In this document: positions 18,913 to 30,670 of the stretch, in pieces | Numbering within the stretch: the stretch's first letter is position 1 | How the letters are laid out: the number at the start of each line of letters is the position of its first letter | NCBI GenBank assembly: GCA_037043015.1 | Contig: CM073321.1 | Coordinates: 27,951,010-28,015,009 of the forward strand | Source of the DNA: Bryum argenteum | Taxonomy: Eukaryota > Streptophyta > Bryopsida > Bryales > Bryaceae | Reading direction: 5' to 3' | Length of the DNA: 64,000 nucleotides | The notes under the pieces: model-generated | What the model was told of the DNA's origin: nothing | The model's database searches: none | Seen by the model: the letters and a program-made list of their open reading frames with translations, nothing else | Translations under genes and position numbers: made by a program

Positions 18913-21900
18913 GGTGAAGTGATAGTCAAGGCAGAATCGAAGGTGTGTTACGCGCAGCTGGATTAGGATGTCTTAATGTTAATTGAACAGTTCACTCAGA
19001 TTGGGTGTTGCCCAATGATCGACTTGCCCGTGATGCTCAGCTTGCAAAAAGGAGATTCTGTTATTGCAATCTTAATTCAGTAAGAAGTATCCTACCTCCG
19101 ATGACTCAATGAATACTGCTAAGCCTTGGTAACCATCCGTACAGTTCTATGTCATAACATGTCGATAGTAGTATTGTATTTACTCCATCTCGAGAACCAC
19201 TTCCTGAGAATTCATGAGCTATTACAATTAATGTACCTATACAAAAATTGCCGTTAGTACTCAAGAGATTGAAGCACATGAAGCAATTGCTGAAACCTTC
19301 ATATGCCCATTAAAACAAGATGGCCACTTAATGAAGATACTCAGTGGTATACACCAATCCTATCAAGGTGTAAAATGAATTCCACAACAACAGTTTCAGG
19401 AACCATTATATTCTTAATCTTGCCAAGTTCATCGTTCTCACAGATTCTATAGAAGATCTGTTGTTGTTGTTTGAACTAAAAGTGTTTACCGATCTTTCAG
19501 AACATTTACAACTCAACTACATCGTTTCATAAAGAATGACTAAGAAGACTGTGGTCACTTCCTCTAACATATAACGCAATCTAGTAACAAGATAGGAATA
19601 CTAAATCTACTAACTGTTTTAATGAGAACTTCTAAATTGGTACTGGATATTGATCAAAGTACCTCACTCAACAACGAGATTGACTTTTAATCAGAAGTCT
19701 CATGCCAAAATTGTAGCTTCCAAATACGTCCAACAAAATTTTGAAGATGAGTAGCAAGAAGCCAACAACTCCAGATTGAACCTCCGACGCTTTGCTGCTG
19801 ATACAAAATATGTCTCCACTAACTAGCCTAACTATCCTAACTCTAGCATCTAATATTTGAGATCCCGATGACACAAACACATCGTGACACAATGGAATCA
19901 AAATACGTAATGTTCTGCACAAAAAGGGATGGTCGTGTGCTACTATTGTAAGTGAGTCGGAAACATAAGAGAATGTGGAAGACAGATTTATATGATAGGT
20001 CCTAGCGTGAGAAATGGCAGCAAAGACCGTGAATAAAATATTCATTACCGGTATCTTGAAAATGGAGGGAGATCTGACTGGACGGAGATGTTAGAGGCCA
20101 GAACAATGATATAGAATAAAAAGGAATTTGTACGTGACGTGGGAGTCGATGTTAGTCGCACTTTGGTTTACATTATGATTGTCATGTACACTTGCAACCG
20201 TTAGTAATTGCATAGTCCTGTACCAGAGCTAGTCTTTTAATATACTGCACATTGGTACATTTTGTAAAATTAAGCATGAAAGGGTTGAACGATTACAAAT
20301 TTGGTTTTGAAGTATGAAATGAACTTTGAGGCGTGTACCGTCTGCACTGAATCTCACAACTCTAAATCTTATAATACTTTTTGGTCGGACATTGTAAATC
20401 AAACATCACAAAACAACATAACCATAACATTGTACTTGTCCAGTACAATTGTGTGAGATGTTGTTCAATAGACTTGTATTCGAAATGTCGTTGCATTAAC
20501 CCGTTGACATTCATTTCTGTCGATTCAACCCACGCCGAAGTCTCGGAGTCACCTTTGGATTTAAAACTTTCATATTCAAAACCATATTTTTTAATTAATA
20601 ATACATACACTGTTCTTGACAAAATTAATCGTATATGATAATTAGAGAAGTGCAAATTAGCTTGAAATATTATAGATCTACTGAATGAAGTATCGAACAA
20701 ATTGCTAACCCCATCAAATATAAACAAGATACATATACATCTCTTAATATCATCATTCTTATGTAGAAATATTAATTCCAATATATCAAATGTGTCTACT
20801 TATAGAACAATTTAGGGTGATTAGCATGTTATAATTATGTATAATCTAATCATAATCCAATCATAATCTGTCGTTGCTACTAGTTGTTATCTATATTACA
20901 AGAATCATGGCATAATATTTTGGGTAATACTGCATGCTTATGAGTTACTAGGTAAATATTGAATCTATAAGTTGCAAATAGCTTGCACCATACAATCATG
21001 TTGTTGCGTTTGAGCATATTTGCCAACAATGCTTGGAATCGGCATAGAAAAATATTAGAGTATTGTCGTACACAGATAAGACTATTATGCCATATATTAA
21101 TACACAAGTTTGAACATGGTAAGTATCGTACTCATGTACTCGGAATATCTATTCTAATATATCAAATGTGCATACTCATAGAACTATTTAAGGTGATTAT
21201 CTGGTCATATCTATGTATAAACCAATGATAATTTTGTCATTAGTATTACTTCGTATCTATATTATTTACATGAATTATGGCATAGGGTTTAGGGTTTAGA
21301 GTTGTGGCAAAATATTGAAAATGGCGTTTGGAGGTGAAGGTAATCATTGCAACTTCTTATTCACAACAATATATGAACACATTATTTAGAAGGCTCTGAT
21401 AATCTAGTACTAATAAGTTTAGCACGTAAATTAGGATTTCATTTCAGTATTTAGTTATTTACATAGTTGATATACTTTATTTGTATTAAATTTTTTAGTG
21501 GAATTGATGGATAATAATTATTTTAATATAAATACGTATGTTCAATACATGTCCTTCAAATGAATTTCATAAAAATTATGTATTGAAAATGAATTTATAC
21601 GTTAATCAAAAAATTATGTTTGTCAAATGATTATAAAATTCATTTTGGTACCATGTGCAAATAACAAGTATTTCATTTAGATATGTATTCCAAATGAATA
21701 TATATTTTGTTGAATGCGCTACAAGAAGGAAATACTTGTATTTTGTATAAATGATAGCGAAAGTGTTGAAGCGGGGGCGTCAACATGTCCGCATGAGATT
21801 GGAGAATGTTGGCGGCAACGAAGTGAAAGATGTGAGTAAGAACTTTATTGTGGTGGGTCATGATGAGTGAAGGTGGCGGCGTGATGAATGGATTTGGCAG

Positions 21901-22100
21901 CATGACAGCGTCCTGACGCCACTCACTCATTTCCCGCTCTTGCTTCTGTAAGCGGTGATCGTAATGAAATTTATATTTTATGCTTTTGAATTCTGCTTCC
22001 TCCGCGTGCGTCCGCTTGACTGCTTGTGAGTGTTTGAATCACTGCTTGCGTCAGTTGCGTGCTAATCGGAGGTGAAGAGCGTCGCGGAACGAAGGTTTGT
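18913..22100. other. AT-rich region without a supported gene
   Basis: No frame here has a recognisable motif. The region separates the two divergent genes of the putative two-gene element. The open frames at 19668-20045 and 20362-20781 on minus are Ile/Leu/Ser-rich and look like chance. Confidence 0.5.
20765..21290. repeat. Diverged direct repeat of ~150 bp
   Basis: About 20765-20920 and 21140-21290 share an ordered series of words: AATATATCAAATGTG, AGAAC.ATTTA.GGTGATTA, TATGTATAA, GTTATCTATATTA-like text and ATTATGGCATA. They are clearly duplicated and partly diverged. The origin is unknown. Confidence 0.75.
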
Positions 22101-22480
22101 ACTTCGCAATCGTTTGCGGATTGCTTTCAGTTCACTTAGATTGTAATTGTTGTGTTTAGGGTTTTTGTATTGTTTCACTTTATGTTTCATCATTGGTTAT
22201 ATTCTCTTTATTTGGTTCTTGCCGATGCTTGAGTTCCTTTTATGCTTGCATTACTATTGCGTATACAGAGTTTTACTTAGCAATTCCAGAATTGAGTAGT
22301 GCTGTAGGTTTTTCTTCAAAATGCCTTTACCAATTTGCTTTGTGGGTGCATTTGGTTGTGTTCCATCCATACAAACCGCTTTCTTGTCTTTGGATTTGTT
22401 GTTTTAAAACTACAATAGTTGAAATGCAAATATTGAAGACAATTTGGCCTCAAATTTAGATTAAAGCCCTGGCGCGTACA

Positions 22481-22602
22481 ATGAGCACTACCCGGATTCG
22501 GCGCACTGGTCCTGATAAAATCAAGAAGCTGTTTGATGAGCGAAACAAGGAAATACTCGGCAAAGAACCGGAGAACAACTGTACGGATTGTCCCAATATG
22601 GA
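22481..22602 (+). CDS. Putative first exon of the ParB-like gene
   Basis: ATG at 22481 opens MSTTRIRRTGPDKIKKLF, then DERNKEILGKEPENNCTDC, a basic then Cys-containing stretch ending at a donor-like GTAAAT (22603). The next coding-like frame is at about 23683. The site array would then lie in the first intron, as proposed for the copy-1 element. The phase to the next exon is not resolved. Confidence 0.3.
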
Positions 22603-22654
22603 GTAAATTCAGTTTGTGCTCTTCTATTTTGAAGCAAGAAAGAATGTCAACTGA

Positions 22655-23620
22655 TCCTAGAGTTCATTGGGGGATCAATCGATGCAGAGTTTTCTCGTCT
22701 TTCCAAGCGTATCAGCTATCTGTACAAACTACTCTGTAAGTTATAATTAAACGCTGAGCAGTGATTTCCCGATATGGGTCGATTGCACGATGCAGGACGA
22801 CGATTACAATGTTTTAATACTCGTTGATGTTGTAAATGGGATCATTTCAGACTCCGTATGAGGCGGTCAACCGATGTAATGAGTAACTGTATTGGAACTT
22901 GGAGTTGCTAGTCTAGAATACGTTATCGGTGGAACCCTCATCAAACATGAAAGTAATGTTAACCAGTCAAATACATCGGTTGATCGCTCGATGCAAGACA
23001 ACTTGTCTAACTGTATTATCAGTTTATGTTCTATATTTAATTGAGTTTACACTGGACATGGCGCGATTGATCGATGTACTGGATCACTGAGTTGGAACTC
23101 GGTCTCCCAAGAAGGTAATTATTCACGATTTTGTCGCCTTTATAATCATGAAACATTTGGAACAACAATCTTATACATCCGTTAATCGCCTGACGCAAGA
23201 CATCCAGCCCAACTGTATTATCAGTTTATGTTGTATTTTTCAATGAGTTTACACTGGACATGGCGCGGTTGACCGATGTAATGGATCATTGAGTTGGATC
23301 TTGGAATTGCAAGCAGGTAATTATCCACAAGTTTGTCGCCCCTATAATCATGAAACCTTTGGAACAGCAGTCTGATACATCGGTTGATGGCTCGATGCAA
23401 AACTAGTGCTACCAAAGAGTCTATTGATGTTTTGTTGTGATCGTGTTAGCACTGTTCATGGGGTGGTCGACTAATGAAATGGTACAATGGATTGGAACTT
23501 AGACCTTAATGTCTAAACCTTATTGGATCCACTGGGTCCCCTCCGATCATAGGTAAAGTTCAGCGGTCGTCTGCATCGGTTGATCGCCCCATGCATAACA
23601 AGCATGTTTATGTCTACCGA
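22655..23620. repeat. ~200-bp tandem repeat with alternating near-palindromes
   Basis: Forward sites like TACATCGGTTGATCGCTCGA lie near 22972, 23173, 23370 and 23570. Reverse sites like GGCGCGGTTGACCGATGTAA lie near 22855, 23056, 23257 and 23457. Each orientation repeats every 197-201 bp. Between them, blocks such as TTATCAGTTTATGTT, GAGTTTACACTGGACATGG and TATAATCATGAAAC also repeat. Two looser sites lie near 22662 and 22768. The core is related to the 18.2-18.9 kb array. Confidence 0.9.
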
Positions 23621-23682
23621 TGAATGGAGGATTTGAATCAATTTTATATCAGCAATAAGCCCTTCATACAATCATTGTTGTA

Positions 23683-25007
23683 ATGGGTGTGACTAACCTT
23701 GTCTCACATTTGTTCCTAATTCTCTTGTTTGTTTCTTACACGCATCCTTCTTTTAAAGATGCACCGGAGCACATGCAACCGATCAGAACGGCACGCTATG
23801 TCGGGTTCTGGCTTCATACCTTTGTCCTGAACATGCCTGATAGCAGTCAAGTCCCAACAGTATATATTGTGAAGCCGTCAATTGGAGGTTGAGGGTTCGT
23901 GACGAAGAAGCTTAGAAACGACATGGCGAAAATAGAACCAGTAATTACCAATGCAAATGCAACGTCTCAAACTATGAGTAGCAGCATGGAAGTATTGCAC
24001 TTAGATGCATCGAGGGACAGATGGCCATACGTTTTCCTTGTCATACATGAAGATCCACTCTTAGAATATCTGAAAGACCGATTATATGGAGTGCGCTTTC
24101 ATGTCCGGAAGTTAGATGTCACACTTTCGCTTAGTTGTAAAGGGAGGGGGTTAGATATTCACGATGATCCTAAAGTAACTCGTGCTTCTCTCAATTAAGC
24201 GTGCGCACTTATGCTTGAGGCCCAATACAAATCTGCAGTTGGTGGCGATGACCCTCCTCCTAATGTTGGGACGCCTACCAAGAAAAGAAAGTCCCCAATG
24301 AAGCTGAAAATGGACTCAAGGAAGCCCGCAGTAGTCAAGAAGAGAAAAACGGACTCTATGAAGGGTTTGACGATTGAAGAGGCCGTGACGTTTAGAGGTA
24401 AGGAGAAGAAACTCCTCACACGTGAAAGTAGAGAAGAAATTAGGGCGCTCTACGACAAGGAATTCAGCACCCTGTACATTCATTGTCAGGCATTTGGGGG
24501 GGGGGGACTAGAGCATTTCAGAGACTTCCAGGAACCGACCTCCTGGTACATTTCTCAAAGTTGCACTTTGCAGAACCGGGGAAGATGTTGTACCGTGGGC
24601 TTGTACTGGATAGGATTCATCAATTGGTGATGGCACTAGACATTGTCGCTGATATTAGTCTCGTAAGAGCTCAAGTGGTTGTCTTACCGATTAGGGCCTT
24701 CAATCAACATGACATTCCGACTTACTTCAAGCGTGAACCAGAGGAGAACGAGATTAGTGCGGATACGCACTTCTTTATTATTGGCGGCCAACACACGGTT
24801 GAAGCTCATAAGAAAGTCGTGGTTAGTCCAAAACATATTTTGGACCTGAAGAAGAATGTACAATTGGACTTCGCCATCATACCTGTGTGGTGCCATGAAT
24901 TCAACGATGAGAAGTTGTTGTATCTATTCCCGAATCCTGAATCAAAACGTTGTTGGAGAGAGGACTTAACTTACAATCAACAACTATTTAACGCTCGTGT
25001 CGCATGA
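23683..25007 (+). pseudogene. ParB-like gene of a mobile element, 5' part
   Basis: One frame runs from 23683 to about 24500 with two in-frame stops. It includes RTARYVGFWLHTFVLNM and a Lys/Arg-rich linker (PTKKRKSPMK, VVKKRKTDSMK) that could be a nuclear localisation signal. At a ten-G run (24497-24506) the frame shifts, and an open 174-codon piece follows (24483-25007). It contains GLVLDRIHQLVMALDI, ISADTHFFIIGGQHTVEAHK and VQLDFAIIPVWCHEF, and ends NQQLFNARVA. The GGQHT motif after a beta strand recalls the DGQHR-type loop of ParB/sulfiredoxin-fold proteins; that assignment is from memory and weak. Text after the stop (KNCGSPPPALCGRIHSDKFK) is still coding-like. Confidence 0.5.
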
Positions 25008-25429
25008 AAGAATTGCGGAAGTCCTCCTCCTGCTCTCTGTGGACGCATACACTCCGACAAGTTTAAGATTAGAGAATTCTCCTATGTGCAGCTCATTTTT
25101 AATCGATGGAATTATAAGTGCATTTGAACATGGGGCGATCCTCCCATGCCTTAACAATGTTCATCTGATTCTCAAGTTTGTAGGTGTTCGTTATAAGTTC
25201 TGCTTTGTAATAAATATCGTACTGTCGGCCTGCCGTGATCGGAAGGTGTGATACCTCAACGTCTAAAACGTCATGGTGAGGGCCATTGGACCTAAAAGTC
25301 ACTTTAAATATGTGTTCATCAGTGTATATGTGCGTCATGGGTGGACCCCCCGATGCTTCGTATGTTAGATCAATGTACTTGTGCTTTCACTGCAGACTGA
25401 ATTTATACCTCAACTGAAAGCCATATTTG

Positions 25430-25717
25430 CAGGTAAAGGTACTCAGCGAAAAATGCCGGCGACGGAAGAGTTCCACTGCTGTATCTTGAGGAGCCCGACT
25501 TCGAGGCTTGGGTTCAAATTGAAAAAGAGTAGTTGGCAGGGAGGCTTCCTGATCAATGGGATAGGGAATCGGCTCCACATGAAGTCGTAGCTGTTTATCC
25601 AAGGAAGCCGTACGTCAAAAACAACTTGAAAATACTCCATGGGATGCAAAATGAAGATGTCTCTACAATGGCTCAATTTATCACAAAGAAGAGCGTGTAG
25701 AGCACGAACTCCATGCC
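25430..25717 (+). pseudogene. ParB-like gene, segment up to the hAT insertion
   Basis: The frame reads GDGRVPLLYLEEPDFEAWVQ, LAGRLPDQWDRESAPHEVVA, KPYVKNNLKILHGMQNED and FITKKSV, then STNSMP at the insertion point, with two stops. The text continues in frame after the hAT as EPATVMSIVDFCN when one copy of the 8-bp duplication is removed. The 25126-25430 stretch before it is probably an intron and carries two more GATC-type sites, near 25130 and 25345. Confidence 0.5.
25710..25717. other. Left target-site duplication of the hAT
   Basis: TCCATGCC here is repeated exactly at 39723-39730, the 8-bp duplication length expected of hAT transposons. Confidence 0.93.
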
Positions 25718-25899
25718 CAAGGTTGTCATATCGGGCGTGTTGAGGCAATCGGGCGGACAAAATGGACGTACGAGTTGTCCCGGACGGACGGGCGTGCCCG
25801 CCCACCTTGATAGTAGGAGGCGTGTAATTTTTTCATGGGTAAGAAACTTTGCAGTAAAAAGCCACGTACGATGTGACGTGTAAGTCCATTGTGGCGTCA

Positions 25900-26360
25900 G
25901 GGCCGGTGAAATTGTGCCATGGCGGGTGAACTTTTGTTAGGGGGGGTGAACATTTTAGGGGACGGGTGAACTTTAGAGGGGGCGGGTGAACTTTAGAGGG
26001 GGGGGTGAACTTTGGTGGCAGGGCGGGTGAGGGAGGAGGCGGGGCGGGGGGGGGGGCGGGGAAGGGGGTAGGGGACGGGAGGGGGGGGGGTAGGGCGTGG
26101 GAGGGGGGGGGGGGGGGGGTAGGGCGGGGGGGGGGGTAGGGGGGGAGGGGGTAGGGCGTAGGAGGGGGTAGGGCGGGGGGGGGGGGAGGTAGGGCGTAGG
26201 AGGAGGGGTAGGGCGTGGGAGGGGGGGGTAGGGCAAGGGAAGGGGTTAGAGATGGTAAGGTAGGTTAGGGGGGGTAAGGGGATAAGGTGGGTTAGGAGGG
26301 GGTAGGGGGGGGTAAAGGGGGAGTAAGGGGTGGTTTAGGGGAGGGGTATGGGTGGTTGCT
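25900..26360 (+). repeat. G-rich subterminal block of the hAT
   Basis: Repeats of GGCGGGTGAACTTTAGAGGG (about 25920-26020) grade into long runs of G with GGTAGGG units up to about 26340. At the opposite end (39280-39510) the + strand is C-rich with CACCCGCCCTAACCCC units, so the two ends are inverted in composition. The Pro-rich minus-strand frame here is not a gene. Confidence 0.85.
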
Positions 26361-26441
26361 TTGTTTTCATTTATTTCTTTTTTAAATTTTTTAAAAAGTT
26401 TTTTTTTTTTTTTTTTTTGAGAATTTCTTTAAATAGAAATA

Positions 26442-26612
26442 TCGTAGTATTTACAAACTGATTCATGCATAGGTTGAGTGGTATTTGGCAAGGTATGCAT
26501 ATAAGCGGTTGGAAGAGTGAGGAGGGGTGGGAATAAGTAAATATGTGCACTCAAATCAAAACAATGCAATTAAATATGTCATATGACGAAGTACACATGC
26601 ATCGATAAGAGA
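26442..26612 (-). repeat. 3' flank module A (shared with the kinase-like gene)
   Basis: About 170 bp downstream of the transposase gene matches 37176-37316 downstream of the kinase-like gene in the same orientation. Shared words include GATTCATGCATAGGTTGAGT, GGTATTTGGCA, AAATATGTGCAC, CAAAACAATGCAATTAAATA and TGTCATATGA. It may serve as a shared terminator or 3' UTR, or may be a subterminal repeat. Confidence 0.85.
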
Positions 26613-27825
26613 AATTGCCTTATTTCATACATAAGGCGAATGTAATGTAGTAAAAAGTAGAAAGCATGAATAATAATATGATATAATATAATTCATAGTG
26701 AATAACGATACAACGTAGATATAAGGAAATTATATATATTCCCACAACACATAATCTGAACTTCTCTATTTTTTTATAAACTTATGCACTATAATAGACT
26801 AATAATAGTGTCTAATAAAGACTACAATAATGATGAGAAGTTCTAAAATACCCGAATAGATAATATAAGTCCATTCTACTTATTAAAACGATTTGATTGC
26901 CGCACCCTTATAGTGGATGTACCCTCCATGTTAGGATCTCGGATCAGGTCTTGGATAACAACGTTATCATCATCTGGCGCCTCATCGCACTGTGGGTTAC
27001 CATCATCGTCGTCGTCGTCGTTGTTGCCACGTTCAATATCATCGTTGTTGTCGCTACCACTTGAAGAACAAGTAGACTCATTGCGGAGAAGGGCTATTTT
27101 TTCGCCGTATAGGTTTTCCTCAAGTCTGATAACCTTGTGTCTCTTTGCTCTGGGACACTCCCCATCCAAATTCACCGGCGGTCCTCTAGGAACAACAAAA
27201 GCTGGTGTTGATGAAGTGCGACCAGAAACATATGTGTCCACGAATGGTTCAATTACCGTGTTTGGGTTCCTCCCCCCTATTCCTAATGAAGAACGTCTGC
27301 TTGGCCTGGAAGAGAAGACATCGCCAACATTCTGTCCCCCTCCATCTACAGTGTCTGCAATGCCTCTAGGCCGTATCCGTTTTGTAGTGGATGTTGAGCC
27401 TCCAAACCCACTGCGGTCTTTGTTTCCGCTAGGAGTGTTAGTTCCCCCACGTCCTCTAGCTCCATTTCTTCCACGTGCTTGGTGGTATTGTCCCATTGGA
27501 TGATGGGTACCGGGCCTAGGAATAATAGGAGGCCTCCCACGGGACCCATCAGATTGGAAAGCTCTTGCACCAGCATTTGTTGCTCCTCCACTAGTATTTG
27601 GCGAAGGTGTATTTAGCCCAGAGACTGTTCTAGAGATCGGAATATCCGCGTGTATTGGGTCAACATCATCGGTCAATTTGAATGCATCGTGAATCCTACT
27701 GAGATTCGGATCAAGACATTGGGGCGCAGCAACGGGTGTAATAGTTCTCCCAATCCCTCCCAATCTTGATGCATTTGGGCTATTTCCCACTTCTCGCAGG
27801 GCCACATCTTCAAAACAATTTACAA

Positions 27826-28842
27826 TCATTGTATAGGTATTGGGAATTCCAATATTACCAATTGTGCCATCTTCTCCCTCGTTCTGCTCATTGTCCTCAT
27901 TGTTTCCGAAAGTGGGTGGTTGTAGTTAACATCATGAGCGGGTATGGTTTGATTTGCTTCACGATCTAGCCAATGATCTGAATCTTTGTATTCCGAATCC
28001 GATACTGTAATCCGCGCTTGATTGATGCCGACATCGGGGCGATTGTCTGGCGATGGAATGCGACAAGTAGGACTTGTACTCCATGCTCCAGCACCCCAAC
28101 GGATTGGCTCTTGGTCATCGTCCATTGCATCGTCTTCACCGTAATATTCTCTACTATCCTCTAGACGGTCCGCACCTTCAGCCCAGGGATCTGGATTTTG
28201 TCGGTACTCTCTACCTTCCCAATTGGCTTCCATGTCACTATCGTCCTCCTCTTCTATGAACTCTCGGTTGGGCTCATCTACAGGAACTGGGCCAAGGGCA
28301 TCTGGGTCTGAATCCTCTGAGTTGACATTGTCTTCATACCAGCGAAGTGGTTCGGGCCCTGGTCTTTTTTGTAATACACGGCCATTGGTATAGATATACA
28401 GTAATGTCTCTGCCTTTTCCGGGGCTAACCGATTTCGGCTCTTATTGTGCACAAATGAATAAGCACTCCAATTACACTCATAGGAACTAGCTGAACATGT
28501 GAGAGACAATATGCGTACCGCTATTTTGGAAAGGTAGTGATCTCCAATCTTATACCACCATTGATGGGGGACCATGTTCATTGCACGGATGTTGAAGGCA
28601 ATGTCCGGGCTATATGGCCCTGTACCTTCGTCATACTCTTGTAATTCGGATATGACGTCTTCATACTTCACACCCACCACGTCTTTTAATTTCTGAATTA
28701 CACGATATAGCGCACGGAGGGCTACGCCATCTTGCTTTAGCGCTGCATTCTCCTTGAGATATGGATTCAAGAGCTGCATAGTGAAGATCCGTAAAACACA
28801 TGGCCCTCCTCGCTTTGAATGAATCCTCCAATATTGTTGCAA
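27826..28842 (-). CDS. hAT transposase, C-terminal dimerisation region
   Basis: This 338-codon open piece contains YWRIHSKRGGPCVLRIFTMQ, LLNPYLKENAALKQ, RAMNMVPHQWWYKIGDHY, then ILSLTCSASSYECNWSAY and NRLAPEKAETLLYIYTN. That is the conserved hATC block around the S-x-E-x-N-W-S motif, followed by an acidic, Pro-rich extension. Confidence 0.75.
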   Translation of the reverse strand: MQQYWRIHSKRGGPCVLRIFTMQLLNPYLKENAALKQDGVALRALYRVIQKLKDVVGVKYEDVISELQEYDEGTGPYSPDIAFNIRAMNMVPHQWWYKIGDHYLSKIAVRILSLTCSASSYECNWSAYSFVHNKSRNRLAPEKAETLLYIYTNGRVLQKRPGPEPLRWYEDNVNSEDSDPDALGPVPVDEPNREFIEEEDDSDMEANWEGREYRQNPDPWAEGADRLEDSREYYGEDDAMDDDQEPIRWGAGAWSTSPTCRIPSPDNRPDVGINQARITVSDSEYKDSDHWLDREANQTIPAHDVNYNHPLSETMRTMSRTREKMAQLVILEFPIPIQ

Positions 28843-28912
28843 TATCTGGTCGGACGCTAAATGGTGGATCCCTGAATGAAGTCACATGTTGATGCAATCC
28901 TTGTAGTATGAG

Positions 28913-29452
28913 TCATGCCTTACCCATTGCGGGTTCTCGGCCATCAAACACGCGTGATGCTTTCAAAACCTCCTCCGTCATGAAAATGAAATTCTTGAAC
29001 CGTAGCCAGAAGGCCCAATCCTCAATGGTGCGCACGATATTGCGCATGGTGGTGGTTTCCCGCTCCCCTCCCATTCTGTCCCTCAATGTATTGGTATAGT
29101 TCTGAACTCGGGGATGGTCTTTTAGTGCCTCTAGGACAGGCTTGAGTTTGACGAGTCGGTCCATCATCAACATATTGCATGCAAAGCGCGTCTCCCCTGG
29201 CACTAGAATTGAGAGTTTAGGACTAAATTCACGAAATGTTGCCATTCTTGCATGATGGTTCCTAATATAATGGCACAACTTTCTTGCCCTCTCGATAAGG
29301 TCCTTGAAGATGTTGATCTTTGCCCAATCTTCCAATAGGAGATCCAAAGCATGAGTCATGCATCCTTGCGAGAAAATCCATGGATACTCCTCGATGATAC
29401 ATTTCATTGCTCCAAGCATGTGTGCAGCGTTATCCGTACACACTGCGCTCAC
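28913..29452 (-). CDS. hAT transposase, DUF659-like core part
   Basis: The 179-codon piece starts SAVCTDNAAHMLGAM (second candidate catalytic Asp) and continues GCMTHALDLLLEDWAKI, ETRFACNMLMMDRL and WAFWLRFKNFIFMTE. These match the order in plant hAT proteins of the DUF659 group. Confidence 0.75.
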   Translation of the reverse strand: MSAVCTDNAAHMLGAMKCIIEEYPWIFSQGCMTHALDLLLEDWAKINIFKDLIERARKLCHYIRNHHARMATFREFSPKLSILVPGETRFACNMLMMDRLVKLKPVLEALKDHPRVQNYTNTLRDRMGGERETTTMRNIVRTIEDWAFWLRFKNFIFMTEEVLKASRVFDGREPAMGKA

Positions 29453-29608
29453 ATTCTTAGGTCACACCTACTCAATGAATACTTTGAGTTTGTCTGCTAT
29501 ATACGTCGCAGATTTTGTTTGCCCAGTGGTGTCAATGCTTCCTAGAAATACATCTCCAGGTGGGCACGTCATCATCACATTCATGAGGGGCCTACGATTA
29601 ACATCGTC

Positions 29609-30238
29609 CTAACCATCGGTGCATATGGACACCCCATACGCGGATTTTGCAAATCCAATTCTTGACTCAATCTCCTTCTCGACTTGCAATCTGCTGGGTT
29701 CTATGAGATTAGTCCTGAATTGGTGATAAGATGGAGGAACATAGTCAAACCTCGCCATGGAAGTAGCTAAAACCGCTTCAATAAAAAACGGGTTCCTGGC
29801 CACGTTGAATGGGATATTTGCGTTATAGAAACAATCTGCCCACTTTTCATCCAATTCTCTTCTCTTCGCGGTGTTCAAAGATTCCTCCATGCTACGTTGG
29901 CGTACTGCTACGGACCTCGTAGAATTTGATGCGCCTCGGGTAGCTGACATGGAGTGAGGATTCTCCTGTCTCTCTACCACGCACGCATCCCGGCCTCCTC
30001 TATGAGGACTTCCACCCCTCACTCCAACCCCTGTGTTTGTATCAACACCTACATGGCATGAAGAACCACTGAGGATTCCCTTGGAGGGACCATCTGTAGT
30101 AGAATCTCCACCGTACATGTCTTCATCACTCATTCTGGCGGGAACTATGCCCCCACAATTTGCAAACTTGCTGCGAACACGATGCAGTATAAGGGAACAC
30201 ACACTCTTCTCTGATTTCGGCATGTAGCCTAGGTGCAT
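29609..30238 (-). CDS. hAT transposase, post-BED region
   Basis: From the end of the BED finger (HLGYMPKSEKSVC) it runs through a low-complexity linker to WADCFYNANIPFNVARNPFF, YVPPSYHQFRTNLIE and ESRIGFAKSAYGVSICTDG. The last Asp is the first candidate catalytic residue. A stop in place of the expected Trp follows. Confidence 0.75.
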   Translation of the reverse strand: MHLGYMPKSEKSVCSLILHRVRSKFANCGGIVPARMSDEDMYGGDSTTDGPSKGILSGSSCHVGVDTNTGVGVRGGSPHRGGRDACVVERQENPHSMSATRGASNSTRSVAVRQRSMEESLNTAKRRELDEKWADCFYNANIPFNVARNPFFIEAVLATSMARFDYVPPSYHQFRTNLIEPSRLQVEKEIESRIGFAKSAYGVSICTDG

Positions 30239-30494
30239 GAATGCTCGAATTCGTTTGTAGGTGAATTTTTTGTTGCAAAAAAAACAAGTAATGTTCCTAT
30301 CACCATGAAATTTATACCACGAATTCTACTCTCTTGTTGTCCTCCGTTGGCTCCCCATCGCATTCGAGCCTAAAGGATGAAGGCTCTAGTGGCCAATTTG
30401 GTATATCATGTAAACCCTCGTAATAATTCTTTGCTCTATTCTCTTGCGTGAACCAATTTTGACATTAGCTCCGTTGTCAGCTAGTGCTGGTCAC

Positions 30495-30670
30495 CATCGT
30501 TGTAGAAAAAAAATTTGAAAACCTCCTCCCTATGTGCTCAAACGCCCTTTATCAATCCCCAATCCAACCCTCACAAAGAGAAGTGAATCTTGGGAGCTAG
30601 GAGGGGCAGGTTACAATTCAGAAGTTCGCCCCTTATATAGTGGTTGGACCCCCCATGGTACATGGATGGG
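30495..30670 (-). promoter_or_regulatory. Promoter/leader module P1 (transposase gene)
   Basis: This block matches 36251-36410 nearly throughout: shared words are ATCGTTGTAGAAAA, GCTCAAACGCCCTT, CAATCCCCAATCCAACCCTC and AGTGAATCTTGGGAGCTAGG. It ends at an ATG (30496-30494) equivalent to the start codon of the GWED gene. A TATA box, TATATAAG (minus strand, 30639-30632), lies about 138 bp before that ATG. The ATG opens only six codons, so the transposase probably uses 30358 or the leader is spliced. Confidence 0.75.

Larger units (their letters stand above)
26876..30358 (-). pseudogene. hAT transposase gene
   Basis: Start ATG 30358-30356 gives MGSQRRTTRE, then a BED-type zinc finger CFFCNKKFTYKRIRAFMH (about 30240-30290). 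A DUF659-like core follows, ending SAYGVSICTDG at 29609; after a stop it continues DDVNRRPLMNVMM and FLGSIDTTGQTKSATYIA, then SAVCTDNAAHM. The two Asp in CTDG and CTDNA are the candidate catalytic residues. The hAT dimerisation region carries SYECNWSAYSFVHNKSRN (about 28470). A Gly/Arg/Asp-rich tail with the basic motif RAKRHK and acidic runs (26876-27829) is unusual in length. There are at least four stops or frameshifts; the W-to-stop and Q/R-to-stop changes are all transitions. A mobiliser in trans would be needed. Confidence 0.8.

Noticed and set aside
18310-18922. Open frames with repeated GGSPNVGCHYN-like peptides
   Set aside because: They occur in several frames of the same 48-bp repeat, as expected of tandem DNA rather than a protein.
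25973-26236. Long Pro-rich minus-strand open frame
   Set aside because: It is a direct translation of G-rich simple repeat with no other amino-acid signal.
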